A stretch of 64,000 nucleotides of DNA from DAISIK01 sp036822055 (GCA_036822055.1 DAISIK010000009.1:15690-79689), one strand, 5' to 3'. Shown: positions 23,107 through 32,833, numbered from the stretch's first letter. Notes: generated by a model not told the origin, from the letters alone. Program-made: numbers and translations.

Positions 23107-25284
23107 ATGAACTCGGTCGGACAGCTGGAACCTGGAGATGCTGAATTGGTGGGTATTCACGTAGATGCGGGCGGGGCGGTGAATCTTGCCCTGCGCCGCC
23201 CGGATGGTGCGAGGGAGGATCTGGCGACTGATTTTCAGCCATTTTGCTGGATGAGTGACGAGGTGGCAGCGTCGGTTGCCGGAAGTGGGGCCAGCCGGGA
23301 GTTGTGCGGTGGGAAAGGTTGCCTGAGGAACCTCTTCCACTTTGAGAAGGTGGAGGATGCTGAGGAGATGCTGAAGACCCTCCGTTCGTCTCCGGAAGTC
23401 GAATACACCCGGCCTTTGGAACACCAGTATCTGATTCAGGCCCGCGGGCGGGTATTTGGGCGGGGAAGCATCCAGACGGTAAGGCGACTGCAGTTGGACA
23501 TCGAAACTGCAACAGGCGAGGGGAGGAACTTCAGTGATCCGAGGGAAAAGGAGGACCGGGTTCTAGCGATTGGTCTGCGTTGGGGGGAGAGAGAGGAAAT
23601 TCTACACCTCGAGGCGGAGACGGATGCGGCCGAACGGGACTTGATGAAACGCTTTGGCGAGCGCTTGCGTTTAATCGATCCTGACACGGTGGAAGGCCAC
23701 AATATCTTTCGGTTTGACCTCGATTACCTCAGGCAGCGGTCGCGGCGATTTCGGGTAGAGCCCCTTTGGGGAAGATTTGGGAAAAAGGCCCTCTTCCGTC
23801 CCAGCAGGATGCGGATTGCTGAGCGAACGGTGGATTTTCCACGCTGTGAAATCCCCGGACGGACGGTGGTAGATACCTTCTTGCTGGTGCAGCTTTTCGA
23901 CATCACCAAACGGGAATTGGAGGGCTACGGATTGAAGGAAGTGGCAGTGGCTTTTGGGATCTCGGATGCCGAGGATGGGAGTCGGACCTACCTTCCCGGG
24001 GATGGGATCGCGGAGGCGTGGAGAAGCGACCGTAAAACCTTTGAAGCCTATCTCAAACATGACCTGAGAGAAACCGAGGGGGTGGCTGCGGCACTCCTGC
24101 CTACCTACGTTGCTCAATGTCCGAACTTTCCCATGAGCCTCCAGGAAATCTTGCTGAGAGGGACAGCGAGCAAGGTGGATGCGGTCTTCTATGAGGCGTG
24201 TTATCATTCTCGCTGGGCGCTGCCCCAACCTCCGGCAGTGGCATCCTTTGAAGGCGGCTATACGGGTAGTTTTGAGGTGGGGGTTCATCAACCCGTATAC
24301 CACTACGATGTGGCCTCGCTCTATCCAAGTTTGTTGATTCAGATTGGGAAAAATCCGGCGGGAGACGATCTGGGAATTTTCATCAAAACCCTTTCAGAGC
24401 TTCGAGAAAAGCGCCTCGATTTGAAGCGTCGGGCGAGGCAGGCGACCGATCCGAATGAGCGACGTGATCTCGACGCGAGGCAAGCCAGTTTCAAGATCTT
24501 GATCAATTCGTTTTACGGATACCTCGGCTTTCCGGGTGCTCGATTTGCGGATGGCGATCTGGCGGCAGAGGTCACCCGGAGGGGAAGGGACCTGATCCAG
24601 AAGCTGATCGATCTCTTGCCCGGGTTGGGTGCTCGTATCCTGGAAGCTGATACAGACGGACTCTACGTCTGCCCGGATGGTTTTGGGGAGGATCCGGAGG
24701 GGATGCTGGAGGCTCTCGGAAAAAGCTTACCCGAGGGGATTGATCTGGAGCTGGGGGGGATCTATGACGCAATGTTTTGCTATAAGGCAAAGAACTATGC
24801 ACTTCGTTCGGGAGAGAGCGTGGTGATCCGTGGATCGGCTCTGAGGTCCCGGGGGACAGAGCCTTTTTTAAGGGAGCTAACCCGCCACTACATTGGGGAA
24901 AAGCTGGGCTTGGAGCGGACCTCGACAACGGCTTTAATCGAGGGAATGGCCGAGGCGATCGGGGAAAACGAATACCCGGTGGAAGCTTTGGCGAAGGCAG
25001 AGTTTCTGAGTCAATCACCAGGAGCCTACTGGGCCGGAGTGGAGGGAGGCACGAAATCGCGCCGGGCGTCGGCTGAGGCAGCTTTGAAGCTCGATCCGGT
25101 GCCAAGGCAGGGTGATCGGGTTCGCTATTATTTGCGGGAGGGGAGCAAAGCGGAAAAGGCAGATTGGCAGCGAGCGGTGCCGATTGAGCACTACGATCGG
25201 GAGCAACTCCCCTACGATAGCAAGCACTACCTGAAAAAGCTGAAACAGTGGGCGACTCGCTTTCCCCTCGAGGCTCTGGATTGA
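23107..25284 (+). CDS. Family B DNA polymerase
   Basis: A 725-residue polymerase with a 3'-5' exonuclease domain (Exo I LQLDIETATG, Exo II EGHNIFRFDLDYL, Exo III YLKHD) and the polymerase motifs A (DVASLYPSLL), B (KILINSFYGYLG) and C (EADTDGLYV), so both activities should be intact. It replicates or repairs DNA; bacterial chromosomes are copied by PolIII, so a repair or translesion role like that of Pol II is likely. Motif A is followed by a spacing unlike E. coli PolB and closer to short archaeal/phage-like enzymes. The frame opens upstream at a TTG (23038), but the ATG at 23107 is preferred. It ends 13 bp from the convergent pseudokinase gene. Confidence 0.9.
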   Translation: MNSVGQLEPGDAELVGIHVDAGGAVNLALRRPDGAREDLATDFQPFCWMSDEVAASVAGSGASRELCGGKGCLRNLFHFEKVEDAEEMLKTLRSSPEVEYTRPLEHQYLIQARGRVFGRGSIQTVRRLQLDIETATGEGRNFSDPREKEDRVLAIGLRWGEREEILHLEAETDAAERDLMKRFGERLRLIDPDTVEGHNIFRFDLDYLRQRSRRFRVEPLWGRFGKKALFRPSRMRIAERTVDFPRCEIPGRTVVDTFLLVQLFDITKRELEGYGLKEVAVAFGISDAEDGSRTYLPGDGIAEAWRSDRKTFEAYLKHDLRETEGVAAALLPTYVAQCPNFPMSLQEILLRGTASKVDAVFYEACYHSRWALPQPPAVASFEGGYTGSFEVGVHQPVYHYDVASLYPSLLIQIGKNPAGDDLGIFIKTLSELREKRLDLKRRARQATDPNERRDLDARQASFKILINSFYGYLGFPGARFADGDLAAEVTRRGRDLIQKLIDLLPGLGARILEADTDGLYVCPDGFGEDPEGMLEALGKSLPEGIDLELGGIYDAMFCYKAKNYALRSGESVVIRGSALRSRGTEPFLRELTRHYIGEKLGLERTSTTALIEGMAEAIGENEYPVEALAKAEFLSQSPGAYWAGVEGGTKSRRASAEAALKLDPVPRQGDRVRYYLREGSKAEKADWQRAVPIEHYDREQLPYDSKHYLKKLKQWATRFPLEALD

Positions 25285-25297
25285 GCTGGGCTATCCA

Positions 25298-26890
25298 TCA
25301 GAAAGGGCGGGTCGCCGATGGATCCAGGTCGGATTGATAAACGGTGACGTCTTGTCCAATCCTCAGGCTGCGGTAAAATTGCTCGGTCACGATGAGGGTT
25401 AGATCCTTGGCAGGGATGTCGTTGGTGCGAATTTGGACGATCCGATCGTTGTCTCGGCGAGTGAGCAAGACCACCGAACCTTCGATAAGGGGTCTGGCGA
25501 CGACTGGCTCCACCGGCGTGGACTCAGTGGCTCCCTGAGTAGTGGACGCATCTACCGAGGAAGATCCGCCACCTTGGAGAAAGGTAGCGAGGACGAAGCC
25601 AGTGACAACGAGGAGGGCGGCGAGTGAACCGACCTTGAGGTAAAAGCCGATTCGGGGATCGCCTACATCAATGTCATGGGGGGCCGTTGGCTGGGGTTGA
25701 ATTGCCGGAGCGAGACTGGGAGCCGCATGGGGGGGAGGGGAGGAACCGGCGAGCAGGATGTCGATCGTGTCGGCGACAGCCTCCACAGCGCCGGGATCGA
25801 TTTTGGAGCGGGAAGGCTCGGAAGCGACTCCCGGGTTGGGAGCGGATGACTTGGGCTTGGCAAGTTTGAGTGAACCTTTTTCGGCGGAAGATTGAGCGTC
25901 CGCGGCTGCTGCTTCCGCGTAGGTGAGGCTGCAGGGGCGGGGGACGTAGAAAACCTTTTGCTCAGATATGAATCCCTCCTCAATGAGGTCGTCGGCCTTT
26001 CCCGTGGGATCGGGCAGTGCCTTGGCCATTTCTGCGACGGTTTTGAAGCGCTGGTCCCGCTCGTAGGCGGTGGCTTGCTTGATCCAACTATCCCACTTCG
26101 GATTGATTTCCGGGATGATTTCGGTGGGCTGTTTGCGCATCAAGGGACGCGTCCGGCCAGTGATCAGGTGGTAGGCGATGAGACCGACGGCGTAGATATC
26201 GCAGAGGGGATCCCCAACGGTTCGCCCCTCTTCGCGCTCGGGGGCGAAGTACTCGAAGGTACGGAGGAGCGACGGTAAAGAGCGGGAGAAGCCGGGAAGG
26301 GGGTCAAAGGGAGTGGCGTTCATTAGCTGCTCCTCTTTGGGGAGATGGAAATCGTCCCAGGAATGCCCGACGGTAAGGACGTGGCCGGCGTCAGCGACTT
26401 GGATGGTGCCATCAGGGGCAAAGAGGAGATTCTCCGGCTTCAGGTTCCCGTGGTTGATGCCGGCCTCGTGGAGGCAATGGAGCCCTTTGAGGGTCTGGGC
26501 GATAACCCCGCAGACCATAGACTCCGGGAGTCGGCCCTGGAAACGGCGGGCGTAGGCATGGACGGTGCGGGCACGAAAGGCCGGGTGGACTGGGACGAAG
26601 TCGGTACGGATCCAGAAAAAGGCCTCCTCTTCTCCAAAATCGAGAACCGGAAGGAGGTGAGGATCTTTGATTTCAGTAAGCGAGTTGAGGAGGATTTCGC
26701 GGAATTCGGGGTCATCGGTTTCGAGGGAAGCCTTTGGCATCACCCGGAGAGCGGAGGTTTCTGAAGTTTCCACCTCAACTGCCTCGTAGACTTCACCAAG
26801 GCCCCCCTTCCCGATGAAGCTGGAAATGACGAAGCGATCCAATTCCATACCGGGTTGAAGTGAGGATACCTCGTCTAGATACATAGTCAT
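25298..26890 (-). CDS. Membrane-anchored Ser/Thr protein kinase-like protein, probably a pseudokinase
   Basis: A 530-residue protein with an N-terminal bacterial Hanks-type kinase domain (about 18-300), a Pro/Ala/Ser-rich linker, one transmembrane helix (SLAALLVVTGFVLATFL) and a short external tail. The Gly-rich loop GKGGLGEV is good, but key residues are changed: the VAIK lysine is Arg49 (ALRVMPK), the HRD motif is H-G-N with Asn149 in NHGNLKPENLL, and DFG is DAG (167-169). This points to a catalytically dead or very weak kinase that could act as a scaffold or sensor. The start ATG at 26890 precedes the domain normally; upstream codons are low-complexity. Confidence 0.85.
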   Translation of the reverse strand: MTMYLDEVSSLQPGMELDRFVISSFIGKGGLGEVYEAVEVETSETSALRVMPKASLETDDPEFREILLNSLTEIKDPHLLPVLDFGEEEAFFWIRTDFVPVHPAFRARTVHAYARRFQGRLPESMVCGVIAQTLKGLHCLHEAGINHGNLKPENLLFAPDGTIQVADAGHVLTVGHSWDDFHLPKEEQLMNATPFDPLPGFSRSLPSLLRTFEYFAPEREEGRTVGDPLCDIYAVGLIAYHLITGRTRPLMRKQPTEIIPEINPKWDSWIKQATAYERDQRFKTVAEMAKALPDPTGKADDLIEEGFISEQKVFYVPRPCSLTYAEAAAADAQSSAEKGSLKLAKPKSSAPNPGVASEPSRSKIDPGAVEAVADTIDILLAGSSPPPHAAPSLAPAIQPQPTAPHDIDVGDPRIGFYLKVGSLAALLVVTGFVLATFLQGGGSSSVDASTTQGATESTPVEPVVARPLIEGSVVLLTRRDNDRIVQIRTNDIPAKDLTLIVTEQFYRSLRIGQDVTVYQSDLDPSATRPF

Positions 26891-27020
26891 GGTTGCGGAT
26901 AACTCGCTGGTACTAATATCCTTAATTATTCGAACTTTTGGAAAGCACCAATCCAATCCGCAAGTTTGGGAGGAATTTTATATCGTTTAGAGAATCTCCG
27001 TTCATCTCTTCAGGAGGCTT

Positions 27021-28559
27021 TTACAAAAAAACGGTTCGATCAAGGTTTCGATAGTGGATTGCCTCCAGAAGATGGTTTGATTCGACCGCCTCCGATTGAG
27101 CAAGATCGGCAATCGTGCGGCTAACCTTGAGGATGCGGTCGTAGGCTCGGGCCGAGAGATTTAACTCCGTCATGGCATGGCGGAGAAGCTCGGCAAGCTG
27201 GTCGTTGAGGCCGACATGTTGGCTGAGCTCACGGTGATTCATGCGAGCATTGCAGGTGGTGGAGCTGCTCGCAAAGCGTTCGCTCTGCCGGGAGCGGCAC
27301 TGCTTGATCCTCTCTCGAATGGAATGGGAAGATTCTCCAGGAGCAGCGCTTTGGAGCTCGGAAACGGATAGAGCGGGAGCCTCAACATGGAGATCGATCC
27401 GATCGAGGAGGGGGCCACTGATCCGGGAACGGTAGCGCTGGATTTGGGCTGGAGTGCTGCGGGAGACCTGCCCGTCTGATCCGTCGTGACCATCGGGGGT
27501 GGGGTTCATTGCGGCAACGAGCATGAAGGAGCAGGGCAGAGTGATCTTTCCGGCACTCCGGGAAATGGTTACTTTGCCGTCCTCCAGCGGTTGGCGAAGA
27601 ACTTCGAGGGTGGAGCGCCGAAACTCCGGCAACTCGTCGAGGAAAAGGACTCCGTGATGAGCGAGGGAGATTTCACCGGGTCCGGGAATTGAACCCCCGC
27701 CGAGAAGACCGACATCACTGATGGTATGGTGGGGTGCCCGGAAGGGCCGCCGGTAGGCGTGGCTGGAGGGGTCGAGGGTGGCTCCGGCAGCGGATTGGAT
27801 GCGAAGGATTTCAAGAAACTCATCCGGATCGGGCTCGGGCATGATGGTCGGAATGCGCTTGGCGATCATGGATTTACCTGAACCCGGAGGACCGATGATG
27901 AGCAGGTTATGGCCACCGGCGACGGCCACCTCGACGGCTCGGCGGACACTTTGTTGACCTTTGATTTCGGAAAAATCGACCTGGTATGCGTGCTGGTCCG
28001 ATTGGCGAAAAGCGCTGATGGACGGGCTAGCGGGTTGGAGGTTATCGCTGCCGGAGAGAAAGGTAACCGCCTCGGCGAGGCTGGGAACTCCAAAAACCGG
28101 AAAGTCTGCAACGAGGGAGGCTTCGTCGACATTATCGGAGGGCAGGAGGATGCCCTGCATTCCCAGCTCGCGGGCGAGCAAGGTCATCGCGAGGGCACCC
28201 TTAATGGGACGCGTCTTGCCGGAGAGGCCCAGCTCTCCGACGATGAGAAAGTGCTCTAAGCGGGGAAGGTTGGCCTTGCCTGCTGCCGAGAGAAGCGAAA
28301 GGGCGATCGGCAAGTCGAAGCAAGGACCTTCCTTTCGAATGTCTCCGGGGGCGAGATTGATAGTGGTGTGGCGGTCTGGTCGGCGGTAGCCGGAGTTTTC
28401 GAGTGCCGAGCAGACGCGGTCGCGAGACTCTTTGACGGCGGCATCGGGCAAACCGACAAGTACGAGATCGGGCCTGCCCTCTTCTCCAAAATTGACCTCA
28501 ACCTGAACGGACTTGGCGTCGATGCCCTGAAGAGCGGCGGCTTGCGCGACGGAAAACAT
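27021..28559 (-). CDS. comM: ComM/YifB-like Mg-chelatase family AAA+ ATPase
   Basis: A 512-residue protein with the full ComM layout: an N-terminal Lon-protease-like ChlI domain (VEVNFGEEGRPDLVLVGLPDAAVKE, then LAPGDIRKEGPCFDLPIAL), an AAA+ core with Walker A GPPGSGKSM and Walker B GVLFLDELPEF, and a C-terminal Mg-chelatase domain with LSARAYDRILKVSRTIADL. ComM is a DNA helicase that promotes branch migration during natural transformation. The longer frame to 28835 is low-complexity; the ATG at 28559 (MFSVAQAAAL) matches the family N-terminus. It stands alone, with a divergent hisH behind it. Confidence 0.93.
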   Translation of the reverse strand: MFSVAQAAALQGIDAKSVQVEVNFGEEGRPDLVLVGLPDAAVKESRDRVCSALENSGYRRPDRHTTINLAPGDIRKEGPCFDLPIALSLLSAAGKANLPRLEHFLIVGELGLSGKTRPIKGALAMTLLARELGMQGILLPSDNVDEASLVADFPVFGVPSLAEAVTFLSGSDNLQPASPSISAFRQSDQHAYQVDFSEIKGQQSVRRAVEVAVAGGHNLLIIGPPGSGKSMIAKRIPTIMPEPDPDEFLEILRIQSAAGATLDPSSHAYRRPFRAPHHTISDVGLLGGGSIPGPGEISLAHHGVLFLDELPEFRRSTLEVLRQPLEDGKVTISRSAGKITLPCSFMLVAAMNPTPDGHDGSDGQVSRSTPAQIQRYRSRISGPLLDRIDLHVEAPALSVSELQSAAPGESSHSIRERIKQCRSRQSERFASSSTTCNARMNHRELSQHVGLNDQLAELLRHAMTELNLSARAYDRILKVSRTIADLAQSEAVESNHLLEAIHYRNLDRTVFL

Positions 28560-28718
28560 ATGAAGGAGAGCTAATGACCTGTGGTAATTGAGGCAATCCT
28601 GAGATGTTGGACGAATGACTGGAGCCATGGGTGCGGATGATTCCGGAGGCAGAGAAGTGAGATGGAAAGTGAATTGCGGTTGCCGGGTGAGCTGGACGAT
28701 GGACAGACTCGTGGCCTT

Positions 28719-29357
28719 ATGAATTTTGGAGGTCCCGACATTGTGATTCTTGATTATGGGATGGGAAACCTGCGGAGCGTTGTGCGGGCCGTTGAGAAGG
28801 TCGGTGGACGGGCACGCCTGGCGGCGAACGGGCATGAGACGGAAGGAGCGGATGCTTTGATCTTCCCCGGCCAGGGGGCCATCAGCGCGACGATGGATCG
28901 GTTGAAGGAGACCGGGCTTGATCGGCTGATCCGCAAGTGGATCGAAGCGGATCGACCCTTTTTGGGTATTTGTCTTGGATTGCAGGTTTTGTTCGAACGA
29001 AGCGAAGAAGGGGACGTTCCGGGACTCGGTATTTTTCCCGGACAGGTTCGCCGTTTCCCCTTCGATCTAACCTCGGGAATCAAGGTCCCCCACATGGGAT
29101 GGAACGCAGTCGAATTCCGCCGGCCGACGGTGCTCGGGGAGGGTTTGGCAATGACCGGGGAGCAGTTTTACTTTGTCCATAGCTACCGGGTGCAAACGGA
29201 TTATGCAGCCTGCATCTGGGGCGAGACTGAATACGGGGGAGATTGGTTTGTCTCGGCAATTTCGATTGGTCAGTGCACGGCAACCCAGTTTCACCCGGAG
29301 AAGAGTCAGGCTAAAGGTTTGCAAATCTACCGTAACTTTGTGCATCGTTTGAAATAA
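28719..29357 (+). CDS. hisH: Imidazole glycerol phosphate synthase, glutaminase subunit
   Basis: A 212-residue class I glutamine amidotransferase with the nucleophile Cys in GICLGLQVLFE and the His/Glu pair in TQFHPEKSQ. It supplies ammonia to HisF for imidazole glycerol phosphate formation in histidine synthesis. No hisF or other his gene lies in the window, so the pathway is dispersed. The frame opens earlier, but the ATG at 28719 just before DIVILDYGMGN is the natural start. gltA follows after 28 bp. Confidence 0.94.
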   Translation: MNFGGPDIVILDYGMGNLRSVVRAVEKVGGRARLAANGHETEGADALIFPGQGAISATMDRLKETGLDRLIRKWIEADRPFLGICLGLQVLFERSEEGDVPGLGIFPGQVRRFPFDLTSGIKVPHMGWNAVEFRRPTVLGEGLAMTGEQFYFVHSYRVQTDYAACIWGETEYGGDWFVSAISIGQCTATQFHPEKSQAKGLQIYRNFVHRLK

Positions 29358-29385
29358 CAACTCTAATACTCAAGGATCTTCTCTC

Positions 29386-30675
29386 ATGACCGACGTTGCC
29401 AAAGTAACCCTAGACCAAAGGGAGTTTGAATTTCCGATCATTCGGGGAACGGAGAACGAGGTTGCCTTTGACCTCAGAAAGCTCCGGGCGACGACCGGGG
29501 CCATCACTTACGACGAAGGTTATGGCAACACGGGCTCTTGCCAAAGTAAGATCACCTACATCAATGGGGAGAAGGGGATTTTGCGGCATCGGGGGTATCC
29601 GATTGAGGTGCTGGCGAAAAAATCCGGATTTCTTGAGACGGCCTTTTTGGTGATCTATGGAGAGCTGCCAACGGTAGATCAGCTGGCGGCTTTTCGCGCC
29701 CGGATCAGCCGCAATTCTTTCGTTCACGAGCAGATGCGGAACCACTACGACGGGTTTCCGACCCATTCGCATCCGATGGCCATTCTCTCGGCGATGCTTA
29801 ATTCGCTCGGTTGTTACTACCCGGATATGACGACCAATCGGCGAGAGATCGACCTCGAGCATTTTGACCAGTCGGTCGCTCTCCTGATTTCGAAAGTACG
29901 TACCTTGGCGGCAATGGCCTTCCGGATGAAGCAGGGGCAGCCCTTCATTTATCCAAGGAAGGATCTTCGCTACTGTGAGAACTTCATGCACATGATGTTT
30001 TCGGATCCCTACCATCGGTATGATGACGCCTACGGCCTGGCTGATGCGATCGATCTCTTCCTTCTCCTCCATGCGGATCACGAGCAAAATTGCAGCACCT
30101 CGACGGTGCGGATGGTGGCCTCGGGTGGGGCAAATCTTTTTGCATCAGTCTCGGCTGGGGTAAGCGCACTTTGGGGGCCTTTCCACGGGGGGGCCAATGC
30201 TGCAGTGGTGGAGATGCTGGAAGCGATTCACCGCGACGGGGACGATGGATCCCGCTTTATCAAGGAGGCCAAGGAGGGCAAGCAGCGGTTGATGGGCTTT
30301 GGCCACCGGGTCTATAAAAACTATGATCCGCGAGCCAAGATCCTCGGCGAAGTGGCTGAGCAAATCTTCGCCAAAATGGATAGCCCGGACCCACTGCTGC
30401 GGATAGCTCGGCGCTTGGAAGAATCAGCGTTGAACGACAGCTATTTCAAGGACCGCAATTTGTACCCCAATGTAGATTTCTACAGTGGTTTGATTTTGAA
30501 AGCGGCTGGGATTCCAACCGAGTTCTTCACAGTGATGTTTGCGATTGGCAGAATGCCCGGATGGATTGCAAATTGGCTGGAGATCGCCAGTGACCCCCAG
30601 AGTCGGATCCATCGGCCCCGGCAGATTTACCAAGGGCATCTGGAGCGGGAGTTTGTACCGTTGGAGAATCGATAA
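29386..30675 (+). CDS. gltA: Citrate synthase
   Basis: A 429-residue type II citrate synthase, full length, with catalytic residues in LHADHEQNCSTSTVR, WGPFHGGANAAV and GFGHRVYKNYDPRAKIL, and a C-terminal Asp in VDFYSGL. It condenses oxaloacetate with acetyl-CoA. It has an AAGGA ribosome-binding site 10-15 bp before the ATG, one of the better ones in the window. Together with sucCD it shows that at least part of the TCA cycle is present. Confidence 0.96.
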   Translation: MTDVAKVTLDQREFEFPIIRGTENEVAFDLRKLRATTGAITYDEGYGNTGSCQSKITYINGEKGILRHRGYPIEVLAKKSGFLETAFLVIYGELPTVDQLAAFRARISRNSFVHEQMRNHYDGFPTHSHPMAILSAMLNSLGCYYPDMTTNRREIDLEHFDQSVALLISKVRTLAAMAFRMKQGQPFIYPRKDLRYCENFMHMMFSDPYHRYDDAYGLADAIDLFLLLHADHEQNCSTSTVRMVASGGANLFASVSAGVSALWGPFHGGANAAVVEMLEAIHRDGDDGSRFIKEAKEGKQRLMGFGHRVYKNYDPRAKILGEVAEQIFAKMDSPDPLLRIARRLEESALNDSYFKDRNLYPNVDFYSGLILKAAGIPTEFFTVMFAIGRMPGWIANWLEIASDPQSRIHRPRQIYQGHLEREFVPLENR

Positions 30676-30724
30676 GAGATTCTCCGGAGGTCAATCATTC
30701 TGGCGATATCCTCGATCCGCCGTC

Positions 30725-31216
30725 TCAACTGATGGTTCGCAACTGGCGAAGGGCTTCGTAAGCCGCGATGCTAACGCTGCCAGACAGGTTCAGGGAGCGC
30801 AGCGCAGGATTGGCATGTGGAATTTTGAGGCGATTGGATTGGCCGATCGTTTCATGCAACCAGGGCGGGGCGCCGTGCCCCTCGTTGCCAAAGACCAGAC
30901 CATCTCCGGAGAGGAAGGTAGCGTCCCAGAAAAGTTGGGTGGCCTTGGTGGTGAAGAGCCAGAGGCGGTGGGGGCGTTCCGGGCTTTTCTGAAAAGCTTC
31001 CCAATCCTCGTGGTGGACGAGATCAATCTGGTGCCAATAGTCCATCCCGCTGCGCTTTAGGTGGCGGTCAGAGATCTTGAAGCCCAAGGGGTGGATGAGG
31101 TGAAGGCGGGAGCGGGTGATGGCAGCGAGGCGCCCGATGTTGCCCGTGTTCTGGGGGATCTCTGGCTGGAAGAGGACGAGGTGGAGGAGGGGCTGAAAGG
31201 AGGCTTCCTGGTTCAT
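30725..31216 (-). CDS. trmL: tRNA (cytidine/uridine(34)-2'-O)-methyltransferase TrmL
   Basis: A 163-residue SPOUT-fold methyltransferase with the deep-knot motifs LVLFQPEIPQNTGNIGR, LVFGNEGHGAP and LNLSGSVSIAAYEAL that bind S-adenosylmethionine. It methylates the ribose of the wobble base of leucine tRNAs. Its start overlaps the stop of the lipoprotein gene by 4 bp, so it is the last gene of the MCE transport operon, probably a passenger. Confidence 0.93.
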   Translation of the reverse strand: MNQEASFQPLLHLVLFQPEIPQNTGNIGRLAAITRSRLHLIHPLGFKISDRHLKRSGMDYWHQIDLVHHEDWEAFQKSPERPHRLWLFTTKATQLFWDATFLSGDGLVFGNEGHGAPPWLHETIGQSNRLKIPHANPALRSLNLSGSVSIAAYEALRQLRTIS

Positions 31217-31848
31217 GGAAAATAGTGTTCCGGTAAAAGAGCCGAGGCGAGGTCCTGAAGGGCCTGGTCGAGGGCGATCAGAATGCTTTGCGGGCGAGAT
31301 GGATCCCAGGAATTTGGATACGACTTGGTCCGGGAAAAATGCTCATGGAGGGACGTGGCACTCTCTTCGATCTCGACGAAGAAGGTAAGCTCGAGTGAGG
31401 CATCGGCCCGGGGCCGGAGTTCGAGGATGTCGATCCAGATGCGGTAATCTTGCCCGGAGGAGGCACGACGCTGCTCCGAAGTATCGACCCTGCCTACAGA
31501 TTGGTACTTGAGGAGGTGTTGCCTGAGGGATCGGCTGATGCCTTTCTCAAGCGGCTCCGACCACCGATAGCGCGGAAAAGTCTTAATCGTTCCGTCGGTA
31601 CCAAAGTAGGTAACCTCGGATCGGTCGAGATAGGTCGGGATGGAAATACGGCGTATCAGGATAGTGGATACAGGCAGGGGAGGCGAGGCATCGGCGTCAG
31701 AAAAGTTTTGTTTTTCCGGATCGGGGGTGAGGACGAGAAAAGCGATGGGCTGGGAGGGGCGGGAGCCAATGCATCCCGAGAGGAGGAGCAGGAGACCGAT
31801 GATCGCAAGAAAGGGGAATCTGAATTGAGCGGTCGGGGAATTAATCAT
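31213..31848 (-). CDS. ABC-type transport auxiliary lipoprotein (PqiC-like)
   Basis: A 211-residue exported lipoprotein. An N-terminal hydrophobic segment ends in the lipobox LLLSGC with the lipidated Cys26. The mature part has the PqiC/DUF330 features FLVLTPDP, IPTYLDRSEVTYF and RYRWSEPLEKGISRSLRQHL. PqiC-type proteins assist MCE tunnels at the outer membrane. It overlaps the MCE gene upstream by 8 bp and trmL downstream by 4 bp. Confidence 0.88.
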   Translation of the reverse strand: MINSPTAQFRFPFLAIIGLLLLLSGCIGSRPSQPIAFLVLTPDPEKQNFSDADASPPLPVSTILIRRISIPTYLDRSEVTYFGTDGTIKTFPRYRWSEPLEKGISRSLRQHLLKYQSVGRVDTSEQRRASSGQDYRIWIDILELRPRADASLELTFFVEIEESATSLHEHFSRTKSYPNSWDPSRPQSILIALDQALQDLASALLPEHYFP

Positions 31849-32833
31849 GGCGGCCGAGGATGAGGGAGTTCGGATTATCTTCGAGGTATCGAATTAACTG
31901 ACGAAAGGCCTTGAGGGTTGCCTCAAGTTCACGGATTGCACTGAAGGTCTCGTCGAGGAAGGGAGATTCTTTTCCGAGAAGGATTTCAAGGGACTGGGCG
32001 ACCTGGTTGAAACTTGCCCCAGTGCTACGGAATTCGGAAAGGGAAGCCTCGAGGTTGGGAAGGAGGGTAGAGAGGGAGGCGTCGAGACTGGCCAGGGTGG
32101 TTTGAAAAGCGCCGAGGGCTTCCCGTCCATCGGCAGCCAGGGCCGAGAGTTGTAGGTCTTCGAGTTGCTTGCGGAGCACGGCGAAGAGTTCGATGGTCTC
32201 GGCCGAGATCCTATCGACCTCGAGTTGATCGACCTTGATCTGGATTGAATCGATGAGGTTTTGAGAAGACTCGGCCAGGCGCGCAACATCGACCTGGCGA
32301 AAGTTGGAGATAATGCGGGTCAGGTCCTCCTGGATGTTGGAAAACTGCGATGGAGCGGGCGGAATTTCAAAGAGTTCAAGGTGGAGGGATTCAATGTCGG
32401 CGGGGGTATGTTGGGGCCTGAAATCGAGGGCGATGAAGAGGATACCGGTGACCAGACTTTCGGCCTCGAGGGTGGCGGTGAGGCCATTACTGAGCGAACG
32501 GAGGTAGATTTCGGGGGACTGGATGTCCTCCTCGACTCCGAGATCCTTTCGCAGCCGCCGCACGTCGATCTCATAATGGACAGGAATACCGACGGACGGA
32601 TTTTCTGCGGCCAGGCGTATTTGAATGCTGACAACTTTGCCAACGGGCACGCCCCGGAAGCGGACGGTGGAGCCGATTTCAAGACCGGCAACCGATTGAT
32701 TGAAAAAGGTGACAAAGCGGGCCTTGGGGGTGAGGACCGACCTCCCTCCGAAGATGAGAAAGGCGCTAGCGAGGAGAATCATCCCGATCAAAACAAATGA
32801 GCCGGCGAGGAGGGCTTTACGGTTCGATTTCAT
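31841..32833 (-). CDS. MCE-domain lipid transport protein (MlaD/PqiB-like)
   Basis: A 330-residue periplasmic protein anchored by one N-terminal transmembrane helix (about 8-28), followed by a single MCE domain (FFNQSVAGLEIGSTVRFRGVPVGKV) and a long predicted coiled-coil C-terminus rich in Leu/Glu. MCE domains form hexameric rings that carry phospholipids between membranes. The length and helical tail are closer to PqiB/LetB-type needles than to E. coli MlaD, which is about 180 residues. It lies between the ATPase gene and the PqiC-like lipoprotein gene. Confidence 0.9.
   Translation of the reverse strand: MKSNRKALLAGSFVLIGMILLASAFLIFGGRSVLTPKARFVTFFNQSVAGLEIGSTVRFRGVPVGKVVSIQIRLAAENPSVGIPVHYEIDVRRLRKDLGVEEDIQSPEIYLRSLSNGLTATLEAESLVTGILFIALDFRPQHTPADIESLHLELFEIPPAPSQFSNIQEDLTRIISNFRQVDVARLAESSQNLIDSIQIKVDQLEVDRISAETIELFAVLRKQLEDLQLSALAADGREALGAFQTTLASLDASLSTLLPNLEASLSEFRSTGASFNQVAQSLEILLGKESPFLDETFSAIRELEATLKAFRQLIRYLEDNPNSLILGRHD

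Noticed and set aside
22217..23512. Long 431-codon open frame on the minus strand through dapF and the dapF-polB gap
   Set aside because: It is Pro/Ser/Arg-rich with no recognisable domain and overlaps dapF in another frame of the same strand; a GC-rich shadow frame.
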